A stretch of DNA of 64,000 nucleotides, from NCBI GenBank assembly GCA_019059635.1, contig JAGVRJ010000007.1, positions 2,232,001 through 2,296,000 on the forward strand, written 5' to 3'. Position 1 is the first letter of the stretch; each line of letters opens with the position of its first letter. The notes under the pieces are model-generated. The model was not told the DNA's origin, made no database searches, and was given only the letters and a program-made list of their open reading frames with translations. The DNA comes from Proales similis. Taxonomy: Eukaryota; Rotifera; Eurotatoria; Ploima; Proalidae. The position numbers were made by a program, and so were the translations under genes. Positions 45,132 to 56,882 of this stretch are shown here, piece by piece.

Positions 45132-47130
45132 TTAAGGAGTGAGACGCTTCGGATCTCTTGGGAACATGGAGGTTTTTCTTATATTGTGAAGGCCTAAGTA
45201 AAGCATCACCACACGTTCAAGTCCTAAAAAAATAAAAAATATGTGTGAGTTTTACAAAAAAAAGGATTAAATATTTTAACCCACCAATGCCTCCGCCAGC
45301 ATGGGGTGGACAACCGTATTTGAAAGCATCAATGTAAGAACTTATCTTGCTAACATCAATGCCATGGTGCTGAGCTCTCTCAGTAAGAAGTTTAGGATCG
45401 TGGATTCGTTGAGCACCAGACAAAATCTCCTCGCCTCGAATAAACATGTCATACGAATTGGAGAATTTCTTAAATTTTCATTTCCATTTGTTTAGTTTGA
45501 TGAATTGAAAAAATTGAGTTATTTTACCGGATTGTTGGGGTCTGGCATAGTGTAAAACGGCCGAACTACAAGTGGATATTTGTCAAGCATGAAAAAGTCA
45601 GTGCCATACTAAAAAAAAAACTAAATTCCATTCGGAATTATTTAATACAGTTTGCTTTTTACCTTTTCCCTAACTAGTTTTCCTAAGAATTTCTCATTAG
45701 CTGTACTGAGATCCTCCTCATCGCCCATCTGAACACCGTTCTCATTCAAAAGACGGACTGCTTCTGAATATTCCAACTTGAGGCTTTAGAGATTAGATTT
45801 TTGGATGTTTTCTTCGCGAAAATCAATAAAACTTCATTATACTCACGCTGGCTCCAAAAATTTGAAGGGTTCCGAAGGGTATTGTTTTCGAATTGTTTCA
45901 ATTTCACTCGAAAATCTATAATTAATCTAACAAGTTTTCTCGCAATTTTTAAACCTCAATCAAGCTTCACCTTTGCTCAAGTCCTTTGAACATCTCTGTA
46001 AACATTTCACCAATCAGGTCAACTACTTCATGATAGTGATATTTTATGGCGCATTCCAAATCAAGACCAATGAACTCGGTTAAATGCCGATGTGTATTTG
46101 AATCTTCCGCTCGGAAAACTATTTAAATACAACTATTACAATACTCAACTTTAATCGAAATTTAATTATAATTCACTTTACCTGAACCGACGGTATAAAC
46201 CCTCTCAAAGTCTGCTGCAATAGCCATCTGCTTGTAAAGCTGAGGGGACTGGGCTAGATAAGCAGACGTCTTAAAATAGGTAACTTTAAAAACATTGGCT
46301 CCTCCCTCGGAAGCTGCGTTTATAATTTTTGGCGTATGGATCTCAATAAAACCTTTCGAGTCGAGAATATCCCTGAAAAGCTTGCATACTCCGGCCTCAA
46401 CCCGATAAATTGCTTGATTAGTTAGAGTTCTCAGATCAATAACTCGATTATCTAATTTAGTGTCTTGCTTGGCAACCGATAAGTTGCTGTCATCTCCCTT
46501 TAATACTCATTAACTAAGCAATAGCATGGAATTATAATTAGAATTTTACATCAGCCTCTGGTCTCATTGCATCCTCGATGAGGAGAGGAAGACGAGCTTC
46601 CGAAGAGCTTACTACAAACACTTGAGTTGCGTGAAGTTCAATTTCTCGCTGGGTGCAAGATTCAATTGGAGTTGGAGCCTTTCTAACCCATCCTTCCACA
46701 TCAATAATGCTCTCACGAGTAATATCAGACACGAATTTAACCATCGCTTTGCTGACCGTTTCACTAACTGTCACCAGTGCTTGAACGGTATGAAATCGTT
46801 GTCTTATCGTAAAAAAACATTGCTTGTTGGTGGTTTTTCTCGAAACGAATAGTCTCCCTCTAAGCCAGACTTTTGTTTCGGCCAATGAGATATTAAGATC
46901 ACTGACGTTGATCAGTTGGCGTTCGATTTTCTCTTTCGATTGCATCAAGGGGTAAGAGCCGTAGAAATCTTTCGAGAAATCATCTTCGGTTGGCTCGGCA
47001 GTCTTTTATTTCTTCAATTCAAGAACAACTAAGAAGTTTTGAACTATATCATATATACCTTTTGCTGTTGTCGGGCGGCAATTCGCTCTTCTTTACTCAA
47101 CTTTTTCTTCGAGTTTTCTTTATTTTCCAT
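45132..47130 (-). CDS. DARS1: Aspartyl-tRNA synthetase, cytosolic
   Basis: A class IIb synthetase charging tRNA-Asp. The first exon starts at 47130 with a Lys-rich [20 protein letters not shown]. The next gives the OB-fold anticodon-binding domain ([60 protein letters not shown]). Middle exons in 45500-46500 encode motifs 1 and 2 ([15 protein letters not shown]-type). The last exons give [34 protein letters not shown], then [11 protein letters not shown] and motif 3, ending [12 protein letters not shown], the same end as human. Eight or so exons; only the outer ones were followed closely. The extra N-terminal basic helix is typical of animal cytosolic forms. Confidence 0.9.
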
Positions 47131-47380
47131 TTCTTTTGCTTTTTGGTCAAATTTTTCAAAAGCTTAAATGAAGATCTATAGTGAGCGCTTGACGAAATAG
47201 ATTTTCAAATGATGAAATAACTCTTCAACTAGATGCATACGAGTTTGAATAGCTCGCTACAAAAGCATGCTCCATAATTCAACTTCTCCTTATGCTACAT
47301 AATTTTTATATAATTATTTTGATTACGAAACAGGTTAAACATATAAATATATAAATGAATGAACTGAATGAAGGACTGGT

Positions 47381-48029
47381 ATGCGCTTGCTTTCTTTATA
47401 TTGTCTAACATTGAGCTTATTTTCAAATTTGAGTATAATCATGGCCACTCGGAAAATAACATTGGGCGCTGGATGCTTCTGGTGTGTTGAAGCAGCTTAT
47501 AACAGACTTCGTGGAGTTAGCAGTGCGATTTCTGGCTACTCTGGTGGTCACACTGAATTACCAAACTATAAAGATGTAAGCATCAATAAGGTTCATGGCT
47601 TAGCGTCTTGAATTAAAACTTCTAAAGGTCTGTACCGGGCAAACAGGTCATGCTGAAGTTGTTCAAGTTGAATATAACCCGGCAATTATTGACACTGAGA
47701 AGATCCTCCAAGTTTTTTTCTTTATTCATGATCCAACGCAGTTAAATCGTCAAGGGAATGATATCGGGACCCAATACCGATCAGTGGTTTTCTACCATGA
47801 CGAAGAGCAAAAGTCTTTGACTGAAAAGCTTATGAAAGAAATGAATGAAAGTGGCAAATACCCGTCTAAAATCGTTACCGAAGTGACCAAGTTTAAGGAA
47901 TTCTTTCCGGCTGAAGACTACCACCAAGGATACTTTGTGAGGAACCCGGGCCAAGGATACTGCGCAGCAGTGGTCAAGCCAAAGCTTGATAAATTTCTGA
48001 AAACCTACAAAGAATATCTGAAAGATTAG
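47381..48029 (+). CDS. MSRA: Peptide methionine sulfoxide reductase MsrA
   Basis: MsrA reduces methionine-S-sulfoxide in proteins. Two exons close in phase: 47381-47575 and 47628-48029, giving 198 residues. The active site is GAGCFWCVEAAY with the catalytic Cys. [24 protein letters not shown] crosses the intron. Downstream are FFIHDPTQLNRQGNDIGTQYRS and the recycling-Cys region GYC near the C-terminus. Two in-frame Mets exist: the first gives a hydrophobic leader (MRLLSLYCLTLSLFSNLSII), the second, 21 residues in (MATRKITLGAG), gives a cytosolic protein. Dual location by alternative start is known for mammalian MsrA. It begins a run of four same-strand genes. Confidence 0.93.
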
Positions 48030-48240
48030 CCATATAATTAATTTGTTTAGATTATTTGAGAGCTTGGCAAGTTGAATAAAATTTAACTAACCCACAAGTT
48101 ATCTATTTAAAACCCCATCATCAAGTCAAATTTTATTTTTAATTATAAACAACGCTCAGCTGAAAGTTTATTTAATTCTGCTACAAAACAAGTGTTACAT
48201 AAAATGATTTTTCAACTGGTAGCTAATAGGCACGTTCACA

Positions 48241-48248
48241 TATAAAAG
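48241..48248 (+). promoter_or_regulatory. TATA box of the RDH10-like SDR gene
   Basis: TATAAAAG lies 45 bp before the start codon at 48293 and is followed by GAGAGAG, a common downstream context. It argues for a separate promoter rather than read-through from MsrA. Confidence 0.5.
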
Positions 48249-48292
48249 GAGAGAGAGCTCTTTTAGGCCAAATCAAAATTTGAAGATTAGGC

Positions 48293-49347
48293 ATGTCAGT
48301 TGTCGAAATGGGCTTTTCTTTCTTCTTGGAACTGCTTATCCTAATCTGGGAGTTTTCCAAAGTGATTTTCTGGACAGTTTTTTACATGGTATTCTCTCCA
48401 CCAGAAAAATATGTTCGGAACGAAATTGTACTTATCACGGGCTCTGCTAAAGGCTTAGGTGATCCTCGAAACCTTGGTACGTTTGGTTTGGTCATTTTTA
48501 ACTAGCTCTAAAGGTCGTCAACTTGCAATTGAATTCGCAAAGCGAGGTTCAATTTTGGTTCTATTAGATGTTGACGATATAGAAAACAGCAAAACCGCCG
48601 ATATGCTGAAAGCAACTGGGCTCAACTCTAAACGCATCTACGCTTATCACTGCGATTTGAAGTAAAACACAATGAATTCTGTGAACTAAAGGAATTTTAA
48701 GGAGTAAAATTTTGGTTGACAGGAGCCGTGAAGAGATAAAAGAAGTTTGCGAATGTATCCGACGGGAGGTTGGAGACGTATCGATTATAATCAACAACGC
48801 TGGAGTTCAATGTTTTAAATCATTCCTTGAGTGCGAAGAAGATGAATTCATCTCTACTCTGCGTATTAACTTATTTGCCAGCTACTGGATTCTTAAAGAA
48901 TTCCTTCCTTCAATGCTAAGTCGAAATCATGGTCATATTGTAAGCGTAGCAAGCAGCGCAGGTTTGTTTGGCTTCTGCCATATGTCAGATAATTGCACTT
49001 CAAAATTCGCCTTAATCGGAATGATGGAGTCACTGGATCATGAATTAACCCTGGCTGGCTATGATGGCGTGATAACAACTCTGGTGTATCCATCGGCCAT
49101 CAATACGACCTTATATGCGAAATCAAGGCATTTGTTTAACTATTTAGTTAAACCTTTACCGGCTCAATTTGTCGCCAAGGCCGTGTTGAAAGCCATACTC
49201 GTCAATCAGAAAAATGTATGTGTCCCAAGAGTTTTATACCTGCTTGCCGTTGCAAAAAGTATTCTACCATCACAAGCGTTTATGCTTTTGGCAAATTTTA
49301 TCTTGCAGCCGTCAAGACCAAATTTAGAAGTTGGGTATAGTTACTAA
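48293..49347 (+). CDS. RDH10/SDR16C-like membrane dehydrogenase with Asn in place of catalytic Tyr
   Basis: Three exons close in phase: 48293-48458, 48514-48661 and 48723-49347, giving 312 residues. A hydrophobic N-terminal helix (FFLELLILIWEFSKVIFWTVFYMVF) anchors it to the ER, as in RDH10 and the SDR16C family, which oxidise retinol or steroids. The cofactor motif TGSAKGLGR and NNAG are intact, and the catalytic Ser is in VSVASSAG. The YxxxK motif, usually YCASKF here, reads NCTSKF: the Tyr codon is AAT (Asn), while the Lys remains. The same exon has no frameshift or stop. So it is either a pseudoenzyme or has altered chemistry. Gaps to its same-strand neighbours are 263 and 128 bp. Confidence 0.88.
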
Positions 49348-49475
49348 AATGAAGAGGGTTTCATATAATGAATAAATGCAAAAATCATATGAACTCAGGA
49401 AAAATTATCTTTTTATTGCTCTTCAAAAAGCATTATATTTCTTCTTTAACAGATCTGTAGCTTTTTAAAAAGAAA

Positions 49476-50956
49476 ATGAAGCTGGCTTTGCAGGTCACTG
49501 CTGATCAAGTTGCAAATCTATGTTTTGACCATTACAGCCGTCTTATTCATCCAAAACCGACATTTAGTCAATGGACTCATATTTCCGCTATTCTTGCATT
49601 TGATCAAGATCAAAACAAGTTCGAGATACTTTCAATAGGAACAGGATCGAAATGTCTTTCAGAAAAACAGTTATCTGAAAAAGGTGCTCTTTGAAAATCA
49701 CTTAAATCGATTGCTACTTTAATTGATTTATTATCTTGTAGGGAATCTAGTAAATGACTCACATGCTGAAGTTATAGCTAGACGTGGATTCGTTCGGTAT
49801 TTGATTCCCCTTTATCTTTAATTAGTTATCTTATTTGAAAGTTTCGATTTCCAAGTTATATTTATAACCAACTCGAGAAAATCATAGAAAGTCCTGACTT
49901 CAAAAGCTCTCTTATCTTTCAAGGTTCAGATGGTTATTTTAGAATCAAGAAATCTCAAAAACTTATCCTCTTTACATCGCATACACCCTGTGAGTTACTA
50001 TCAAGATCATAAGATAGACCGTTTTCCGTTAAATTTGATTTTCAGGTGGAGATGCTGCAATTATTCCGATGAGAGAAAGCAACAAAAGAGGAAATGAAGA
50101 AGAAATTGAGGATTTTGGAGCACCAGTGAAAAAAGTACGATTGAAAGATACTATTGAAGATATTCATAGAACAGGAGCAAAATGCGTTCCTGGAAGTAGA
50201 TACAAAGATTCACTTCAGAATGGAGTTAATTACCACATAACTGGTGTAGAGCGCACCAAGCCGGGTCGAGGAGACCCAACAACGTCGATGAGTTGCTCGG
50301 ATAAGATAGCCAAGTGGCTTGTTCTTGGTTTACAAGGGTCGTTACTAGGTGTATTTTTTGCCGAACCCATTTATCTTGATGCTATATATGTAGCCAACTG
50401 CCAGTATGACTATAAATGTATGTATAGAGCCCTGATTAAAAGGGCTGAGGCAGTTCAAAACCTTCCGATAGGCTATAAGCTTTCTAATCCAGTCCTGCTT
50501 CAATCGAGGCTGACGTTTTGTGATTCAAAATTGAATAAAAATAATGACCTGACACATGAACGTGTTCAAGCTCATCCAACAAGTAATTTATTTCCTAATC
50601 TTAGGATCAAAATCTAGTTATTTTAATGGTTTACATTTAATTTTAAAGGTATTAGTTGGACAAATCAGATTGAAAGACAACAGCTAGTGGTTCTGGCAAA
50701 AGGGACGTTATTGGGCTTAACAAAGAAAGATATAAAGCAAAAACTCGATTCGAACCCACTTTCCAAACGAGCTTTTTTAGCTTCATTTGTGAACATAATG
50801 AAAAAGAAAAATTCTGAACTGCCACAAAATTTAACTTACTTAGCCGCAAAGAATATCAATTCAACTTATCAGAAAGCTCTTGAAAGCTTCCACTTGGTAT
50901 TTAAAGAATGGCTACGAACAGACAGAAATAAATACTATTCTTTTTTTCTGAAATAA
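49476..50956 (+). CDS. ADAT1: tRNA-specific adenosine deaminase 1
   Basis: ADAT1 deaminates A37 to inosine in tRNA-Ala. The N-terminus VTADQVANLCFDHYSRL parallels human TADEIAQLCYEHYGIRL, then LSIGTGSKCLSE. The zinc and catalytic motifs are NDSHAEVIARR (human identical) and SHTPCGGDAAIIPM, where the second spans an intron. Later come RTGAKCVPGS, KPGRGDPTTSMSCSDKIAKW (inositol-phosphate site region), GLQGSLLGVFFAEPIYL and a final exon ISWTNQIERQQLVV...TKKDIKQKL. About six exons. The stop at 50954 is 122 bp from the COX11 start on the same strand. Confidence 0.92.
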
Positions 50957-51078
50957 ATTAGATAAAATATTTCATGATGTAAGTGGCAAAATTTCAGCTT
51001 ATCCAGCCGTGGTTTAATCACCGCGTTTGAATGAAGTTTACATAAAGAATTAGAATTTGTTTCTTATTATTAGTTGAG

Positions 51079-51938
51079 ATGATTTGTCTTGGTCATTTTC
51101 CCAAGCTTAAAACCCATTGCAAAGGATTCCTTGCTGCCTTACGTTCAGCACCATGTTCCAAGAAGAATACCATAATTTTGCGATACATAGCACCGAGCAA
51201 TCAAGTTTCATTTTCAACAACCTCAGTTAAACAGAAACTAGGCCGAATGGGAAATATGCCAGAGAACAAGACCAATAGTGTTATCTGGTATGTGCTTAGT
51301 GGTTTTATTGTAATGGTGGGTGCTTCTTACGCGGCTGTACCACTTTTCAAAATATTCTGCGAGAGCCAGGGTATTGATGCCAATCTTCAATATCGTGATA
51401 TTGGTATCGATGCGCTAAAGCATAAGTTAGAATCAATGAAAAAAGTTGAAAATAGAGAAATACAAATTAACTTCGTGGCTAATTCAGCTGCAGATTTATT
51501 ATGGAAATTTGAACCATGTCAAGAATCAGTGTCCGTCGCTCCTGGAGAAACTTCGCTTGCTTTTTTTAAAGCTAAAAATGTCACAAATCGTCCAATTATT
51601 GGAATAGGTGGGCATATATCTAGAATATTATAACATTCATCTGATAAACAAAATTGATTTGTTAAAAAATTTTAATAGCTACATATTCAATACTTCCTTA
51701 TGAAGCCGGTTTATATTTCAACAAAGTTCAATGCTTTTGCTTTGAAGAGCAACGTTTAGAGCCAAACGAAGAAGTAGATATGCCAGTTTTATTCTACATT
51801 GATGAAGAATACGCCGAAGATCCAAAACTGAAAGATGTTCACAAGATCTGCTTGTCTTATACATTCTTTGAGTCGAAAGGAACTGAAAGTTTAGAGGAGC
51901 TTCAGAAATTGGCCAAAGGACAAAATATTGCTACCTAG
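51079..51938 (+). CDS. COX11: Cytochrome c oxidase assembly protein COX11
   Basis: COX11 delivers copper to the CuB site of cytochrome oxidase subunit 1 in the mitochondrial inner membrane. Two exons close in phase: 51079-51607 and 51679-51938, giving 262 residues. A Lys/Ser-rich leader precedes one membrane helix (VIWYVLSGFIVMVGASYAAVPLFKIFC). The intermembrane domain contains INFVANSAADLLWKFEP, VAPGETSLAFFKAKN, and, after the intron, TYSILPYEAGLYFNKVQCFCFEEQ with the copper-binding CFCF pair. It ends with a family-typical PVLFYIDEEYAEDP and LSYTFFES. The last of four same-strand genes. Confidence 0.94.
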
Positions 51939-53876
51939 ATAAAGTGTTTAGCTCGACTCGATTGTAAATCTAGATTGTTAGGAGGTACAGCTCTTATTTG
52001 GACTGGTTCATAAAACATAATCGATTTTGAATAAAGACTTTTTAGTCTTACTGAATTTTTAAAAAGCAATTGATAAAAACTGGGCAGTATCGGATTGCCA
52101 ATTGTTATTAACTCTATTAAAAAATCCACGTCCTTCTAAGCTATGTGATGAATACTCGCAATTTTTATTGACCCTCACTACCCAAAGGTTATTCACAATG
52201 GCTTTGATAACGGTTAGGATATATAAATCTTCTTAAATAATTTGCTCATAAACGCCCCTGTGTTGTGCTCGAGTAGAGATTGTTGCAGCGAGTTACTTAA
52301 GCTGCCTAAAAAGCTTAAACAGTCTAATTACCTTAAGCTTTGTGGGTGAATGGTTGTGTAAAAGAGAAAATCCTCTAGGCCTTATATTTACCTACTCAAT
52401 CGCTCATGCTCTAGTAAAGTCAACGTCAATCGTTCTTTATTGGGATAAACTTCAATAAAAGTCAAGATTATATGATCATTGTCGAAGTAAGGTAGACTGA
52501 ACTAATGAAGGGAAAAAGAGATCCATGGAAATATGTGAACCTTAATGCAGGCCATCCCCAAATTTATCTCATTTGTTTATCTTTTTAACAATATTATTTG
52601 CGGTATTAAAGTATGCGCCTTAAATATCCACTCATTCATCTTATTCTCTATATTTATCATCGAGACCTTTAAACCAACCAACCAAGCTCGATTTACTTGA
52701 TTGCATCTTTTAAACTACGTAGTCTTACATAATCGAGGGGTCTTTTCAAATATATTGAATGGTTGAGAGCATATCTACGCTTACTCAAAACGCTCATTCC
52801 CTTGGACAAACTAGAGGCTAACAAGAGATACTAAATCATTTAAAAAAGAAACTTCCTTTCTACCAAGTAGAACAAAGTATTTCCAAGTTTCCTATTTCTT
52901 TTATCAAATTTAATTAGAGCGCATGCCTCATACCATACTTGATGATAAGTATATTTTGGCCTTGGCAATTCTAATTAGACTTTTATCTTTCTCGCATTAG
53001 CCTCTCTGTCAGTTTGTTACTGCTGGCAACACTTACAGCTTCTGAGCTAAAGCATCAAGCATACTAGTTTTAATAAAACGTGCTGGCTTAAGGCTAGTTG
53101 GAAGAGAATATTCAGCCAAAATAAAACATTTCCGAGTCCTAGATAATAATTAAAGCATTTAGCCAATAGCCTGTTCATTTATTTCAGCTTAATACTGAAA
53201 ATTAGAAAAACGCTCTGCCTGCTAAAAACTATTCCTTTGAACTAAAGCTACCTTCAAAGTATTTTCGTTTGCTTAATGTAGCTTTGAGCCAATACAAATC
53301 GGTAATACGATTGACCTATCGTTTGGAAGTATGGCGGATTCAAATATACTTGAGCTTAAAAATGCTGAGCATTCCATTGAAGTCATTTGAGTGTATGCTA
53401 GTTCCTTTATGTTTATTTTTTTTATCTGTGCACTTGTTTTTCTTTTTTGGATATTTGTTTAGATTTATTATTTTTGTCGGCAAGAAAATACTTATCTCTT
53501 TAATGATGAAGATAAATTGAATCTGGCACAACTTTACCCGCACGCTACTGAATATTTCAAATTCTTGTTAGCAGACAAGCACAGGCGGGATCAATCTATT
53601 TGGATTCGTTTGTTTATCGCTTTGTGTCTTAATTAATTCAGAAGAGCCCAATAATAAAAGTAATCCTGCTGAGTATCCATTCGCTTATCAGTGTATAGAC
53701 GGGAATATTCTTGCTGCATTCTATTTTGACCAATCAGGCTGATCCTCGAGTAAAAAAACAAGTAATCCTGCTTTACAACCAATTGAACCCGCACTAATTT
53801 ATAAAGAAAAATTTTATGAATTTCTAGAATTACTAAAAACAGCGGAAAATCAGAAATTCTGAAAGATACTCAAAAG
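51939..53876. other. 1.9 kb gene-free region upstream of the vestigial-like gene
   Basis: No convincing coding sequence in either direction; the few ORFs are short, AT-driven and lack family features. It is AT-rich, unlike the GC-richer 3.6-8 kb gap. As the only large gap beside a developmental regulator it may hold enhancers of the vestigial-like gene; that is inference. Confidence 0.55.
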
Positions 53877-55498
53877 ATGTTCTACAGTGGCCAAGAAATC
53901 AGTTTAGCCCAGCATTCTGATCAAATGTTTGTAAGCTTGAGCTCTTCTTATCCTATCAACGACAACAAAAATGCAAACAATGCAGTCTTGAATTCCTCAA
54001 ATTCTGTGGCCTGCATGGTTCAGCAGGATCTTTCTGGTGACGTGTGCGATTCAGAAAAAGCCAATGCGATTAAAAAAGCACAAATTTGTAGTGCTGCTAA
54101 GCGGAAAGTGGATGATTTAAAAAAAGCGCCTTTTGAAGCATGGAACTCAAAGTGCAAAAGAATACCTTTAGAGAGCAGTCAATATTTAAACGCCAAGCCA
54201 CTATATTCTGAGTTTCTTAGTTCAAAATGTGTTATTTACCTCTATTACAAGACAGATGTTTCAAGCGTTTTAGAAGAGCACTTTAAAAAGTCATTCAACT
54301 TATGCTTCACAAAGGCATCTACTTCTCTTTCTCCTCTTTCGTTTGCATCTTCTTCTTCCAATGCATCTTCTCCGCCTTCAAGCACAAAAAACAAGACTAA
54401 AAATACTAAAAGAAACGGTAAGAATCAAATAGCTTTTTTTATTATTCATTCTCGGCTACTTTCTTTGAAGTCAAGACAGTTGATTGTGCAAATTCAGTTC
54501 CGACTTTTCAAAATAAATCAAATTGTCAAACAATTGACAGTTCGGTTATAACAAGAAACCCTAACCCGTTATCATACGATCACTGGTCATGTCCTTACAA
54601 TTCATTTGAAAATCAGAGCGGTGTCCCACATTCAGCTTTATTATACGAGCCAAATTTCTTGAATACACAATCAAATATATATTCCAACATTGAAAGTTAT
54701 TATTGGAACAGGAATTACATTTCAGACATTAATCAATCTTATGCACAGGGACCTCCTCAAAATTCAAAATTTATGGAGGGATACAAATTTGAATCAAATG
54801 ACCATCTATCTGAAGTCGATGGACACAATCTTGCTCGACTAGGTCATCAAATAAATGGCAACGAGAGAAATCTTGCTACAAAAGCAGGAATAAAAGCTAA
54901 TGATACAAAATCGGAAATTTTAAACGGTAGGAAACCCTTTTTTCAATTCAATGAATTAAGAAAACTTAGATGAAAACTTTAGAAAATTTGGACAATAGTT
55001 CAAACGGAAGTATTTTTGTTGCAGCAGCCGCAGCCGCGGCTGCGATCAACAGTAATTGCTCTTACACTTATCGATCTGAAATACCAAGTCAAGATCAAAA
55101 GTTCGAAATAAGTCCTTTTTTACCTAACCAAACTATCGATCAGATAAACAAATGTGATTTAGCACAAAATGGCCCAAGTTCGGCTGCTCATGTTGCTGCG
55201 GTAGCTGCTGTGGCTGCTAATCAATATTTGAGCTATCAGAAGTATCCTCAATACATCAATTTCGATATGAACCGAGCTCCTTGTTTCAGTGAGTCAGTAA
55301 CCGATACGCGTGTATCAAACTCCAGTGATAGCCACATTTTAACAGGTAATGGTCGTCAAGTCTCCCTTAAAATTTCGTGATGAGAAATCCGTTTGTTTAG
55401 AACTTGATTCCTCAGGCCACGAACTGACACTGGTTAATGGACTAAAAGATACTAGTAGGGACCACATTCATAACTGTGGAGTACCAATATGGTACTAA
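53877..55498 (+). CDS. VGLL: Vestigial-like TEAD cofactor (Tondu-domain protein)
   Basis: Vestigial-like proteins bind TEAD/Scalloped through the Tondu motif and control muscle, wing or epithelial programmes. Four exons close in phase: 53877-54417, 54471-54926, 54983-55345 and 55401-55498, giving 485 residues. The Tondu domain is KCVIYLYYKTDVSSVLEEHF near residue 118 (human CVLFTYFQGDIGSVVDEHF). It is followed by a Ser-rich stretch and a basic patch (KNKTKNTKRN), probably a nuclear signal. The rest is low complexity: Asn/Ser/Tyr-rich, with two Ala runs (VAAAAAAAAI near 346, then AAHVAAVAAVAANQ). The C-terminus is HNCGVPIWY. No DNA-binding domain, as expected. The first Met is assumed; exons further upstream are not excluded. 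Confidence 0.85.
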
Positions 55499-55887
55499 TA
55501 TAGCAAATCCGGGATATTTCTCATTAAGAGGTTTGCGTATATAACTTAAGTTTACAATCATTTCAGTTGGTTGCCACGTGGTCACAGGCTTTGAGCAAAA
55601 AGTTTGATTATTTTGTATAAATAAATTTATTAATATCTCCTCCCTAAAGATTTTGTATGGCTCGTATCATATTTCCGCGTGACTAATTGGGGCTTTAATA
55701 CAGAAAGCATATGGCAATTAAGTGATTAATTATTGCTGATTTCAAAAATCTTCGTTTATTCAGACTCGTGTATTAATTGAATCCAAATGTTCGGTTAAAT
55801 AGGTCACGAATATGCAATGAACACAAGTCTTACAGCTTTGAAAATAACTAAATAAACGAAGTAGCTATTCCAAGCCAAAGGTCCAAA
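55499..55887. other. Intergenic, about 390 bp
   Basis: No gene seen. AT-rich, with AATAAATTTATT near 55619 that probably serves as the poly(A) signal of the vestigial-like gene, then the NAA20 promoter. Confidence 0.45.
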
Positions 55888-56687
55888 ATGTCGATTATCA
55901 GAGAGTTTACTTGTTTTGATCTTTTCAAGTTTAATAACGTGTAAGACAATTATTATCTTAGAAAAAATTTCGGATGACTAAGTTAACATTTTTTCCAGCA
56001 ATCTAGATCCTTTGACCGAAAATGTAAATTCTAAGTTTGAAAGGAGTTTCAAGCTATTAAAAAACTTAACACTTTTTAGTACGGACTTTCATTCTATTTA
56101 CAATATTTAACCAAATGGCCTGAGATGTTCCTCTTGAATGAATCTGTTTCAAAGCGGCTCAAAGGCTACAGTGAGAAACATTTTTTTCGAAGAAGCGTTC
56201 ATTTTTTGTTAATTTTTTAAAGTAATGGCCAAAGTTGAAGGAAATAAGGAAAACTGGCATGGCCATGTAACTTGTCTTTCCGTCGCTCCAGAATTTCGAA
56301 GACAAGGCGTTTCAAGAGAGTTAATGGAAGTCTTTGAAAAATCTTCTGACATGTTTGTCCCTCAAATAAGCACTCTGCTATTCACAGTCTTATTTATTAT
56401 TCTTTGAAGTCGCAATAGTTGGTTTTGTGATCTTTTTGTTCGAGTTTCAAATCAAGTTGCATATGAAATGTATACAAAGTGCGGCTATACAGTTTATCGA
56501 CGGGTTCTTGACTATTACACTGGGCCTAACGATGAGGACGCTTATGGTAAAAATAGGAGTTTGACTTATTTATTTTTAAAATAATTAGAATTAAAACTAA
56601 GATATGAGAAAAGCCATGTCAAGAGACAAAGATCGCAAGTCGGTGATACCTCTACCGCATCCCATAACAGTGGATGAATTGGACTAA
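55888..56687 (+). CDS. NAA20: N-alpha-acetyltransferase 20 (NatB catalytic subunit)
   Basis: NAA20 acetylates N-termini starting Met-Asp/Glu/Asn/Gln. Exon 1 reads MSIIREFTCFDLFKFNNV, then NLDPLTENV, and LQYLTKWPEMFLLNES in a third exon (human NLDPLTE, LQYLAHWPEYFIV). The acetyl-CoA site is WHGHVTCLSVAPEFRRQGVSRELM with the RRxGxx pocket. Then VSNQVAYEMYTKCGYTVYRRVLDYYTG, DEDAYDMRKAMSRD and the end VIPLPHPITVDELD (human IIPLPHPVRPEDIE). About six small exons, introns 40-90 bp. Pygopus begins 196 bp downstream on the same strand. Confidence 0.93.
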
Positions 56688-56882
56688 TTCGAAAAAAAAT
56701 GACCTTAAACATACTGCAAATAAAATCGCATGACTTCTTCTTAGAATAAATTCTTTTATTATTATATGCTCGCGAAAAATTGAATATAAGACACTTAATG
56801 TGTCGCTGTACTAGGTAATTCCTTATTTTGATGGATGACAAGTTAGCTGAGCTCGATTGACTTAAACCGTATAATTCGGATT

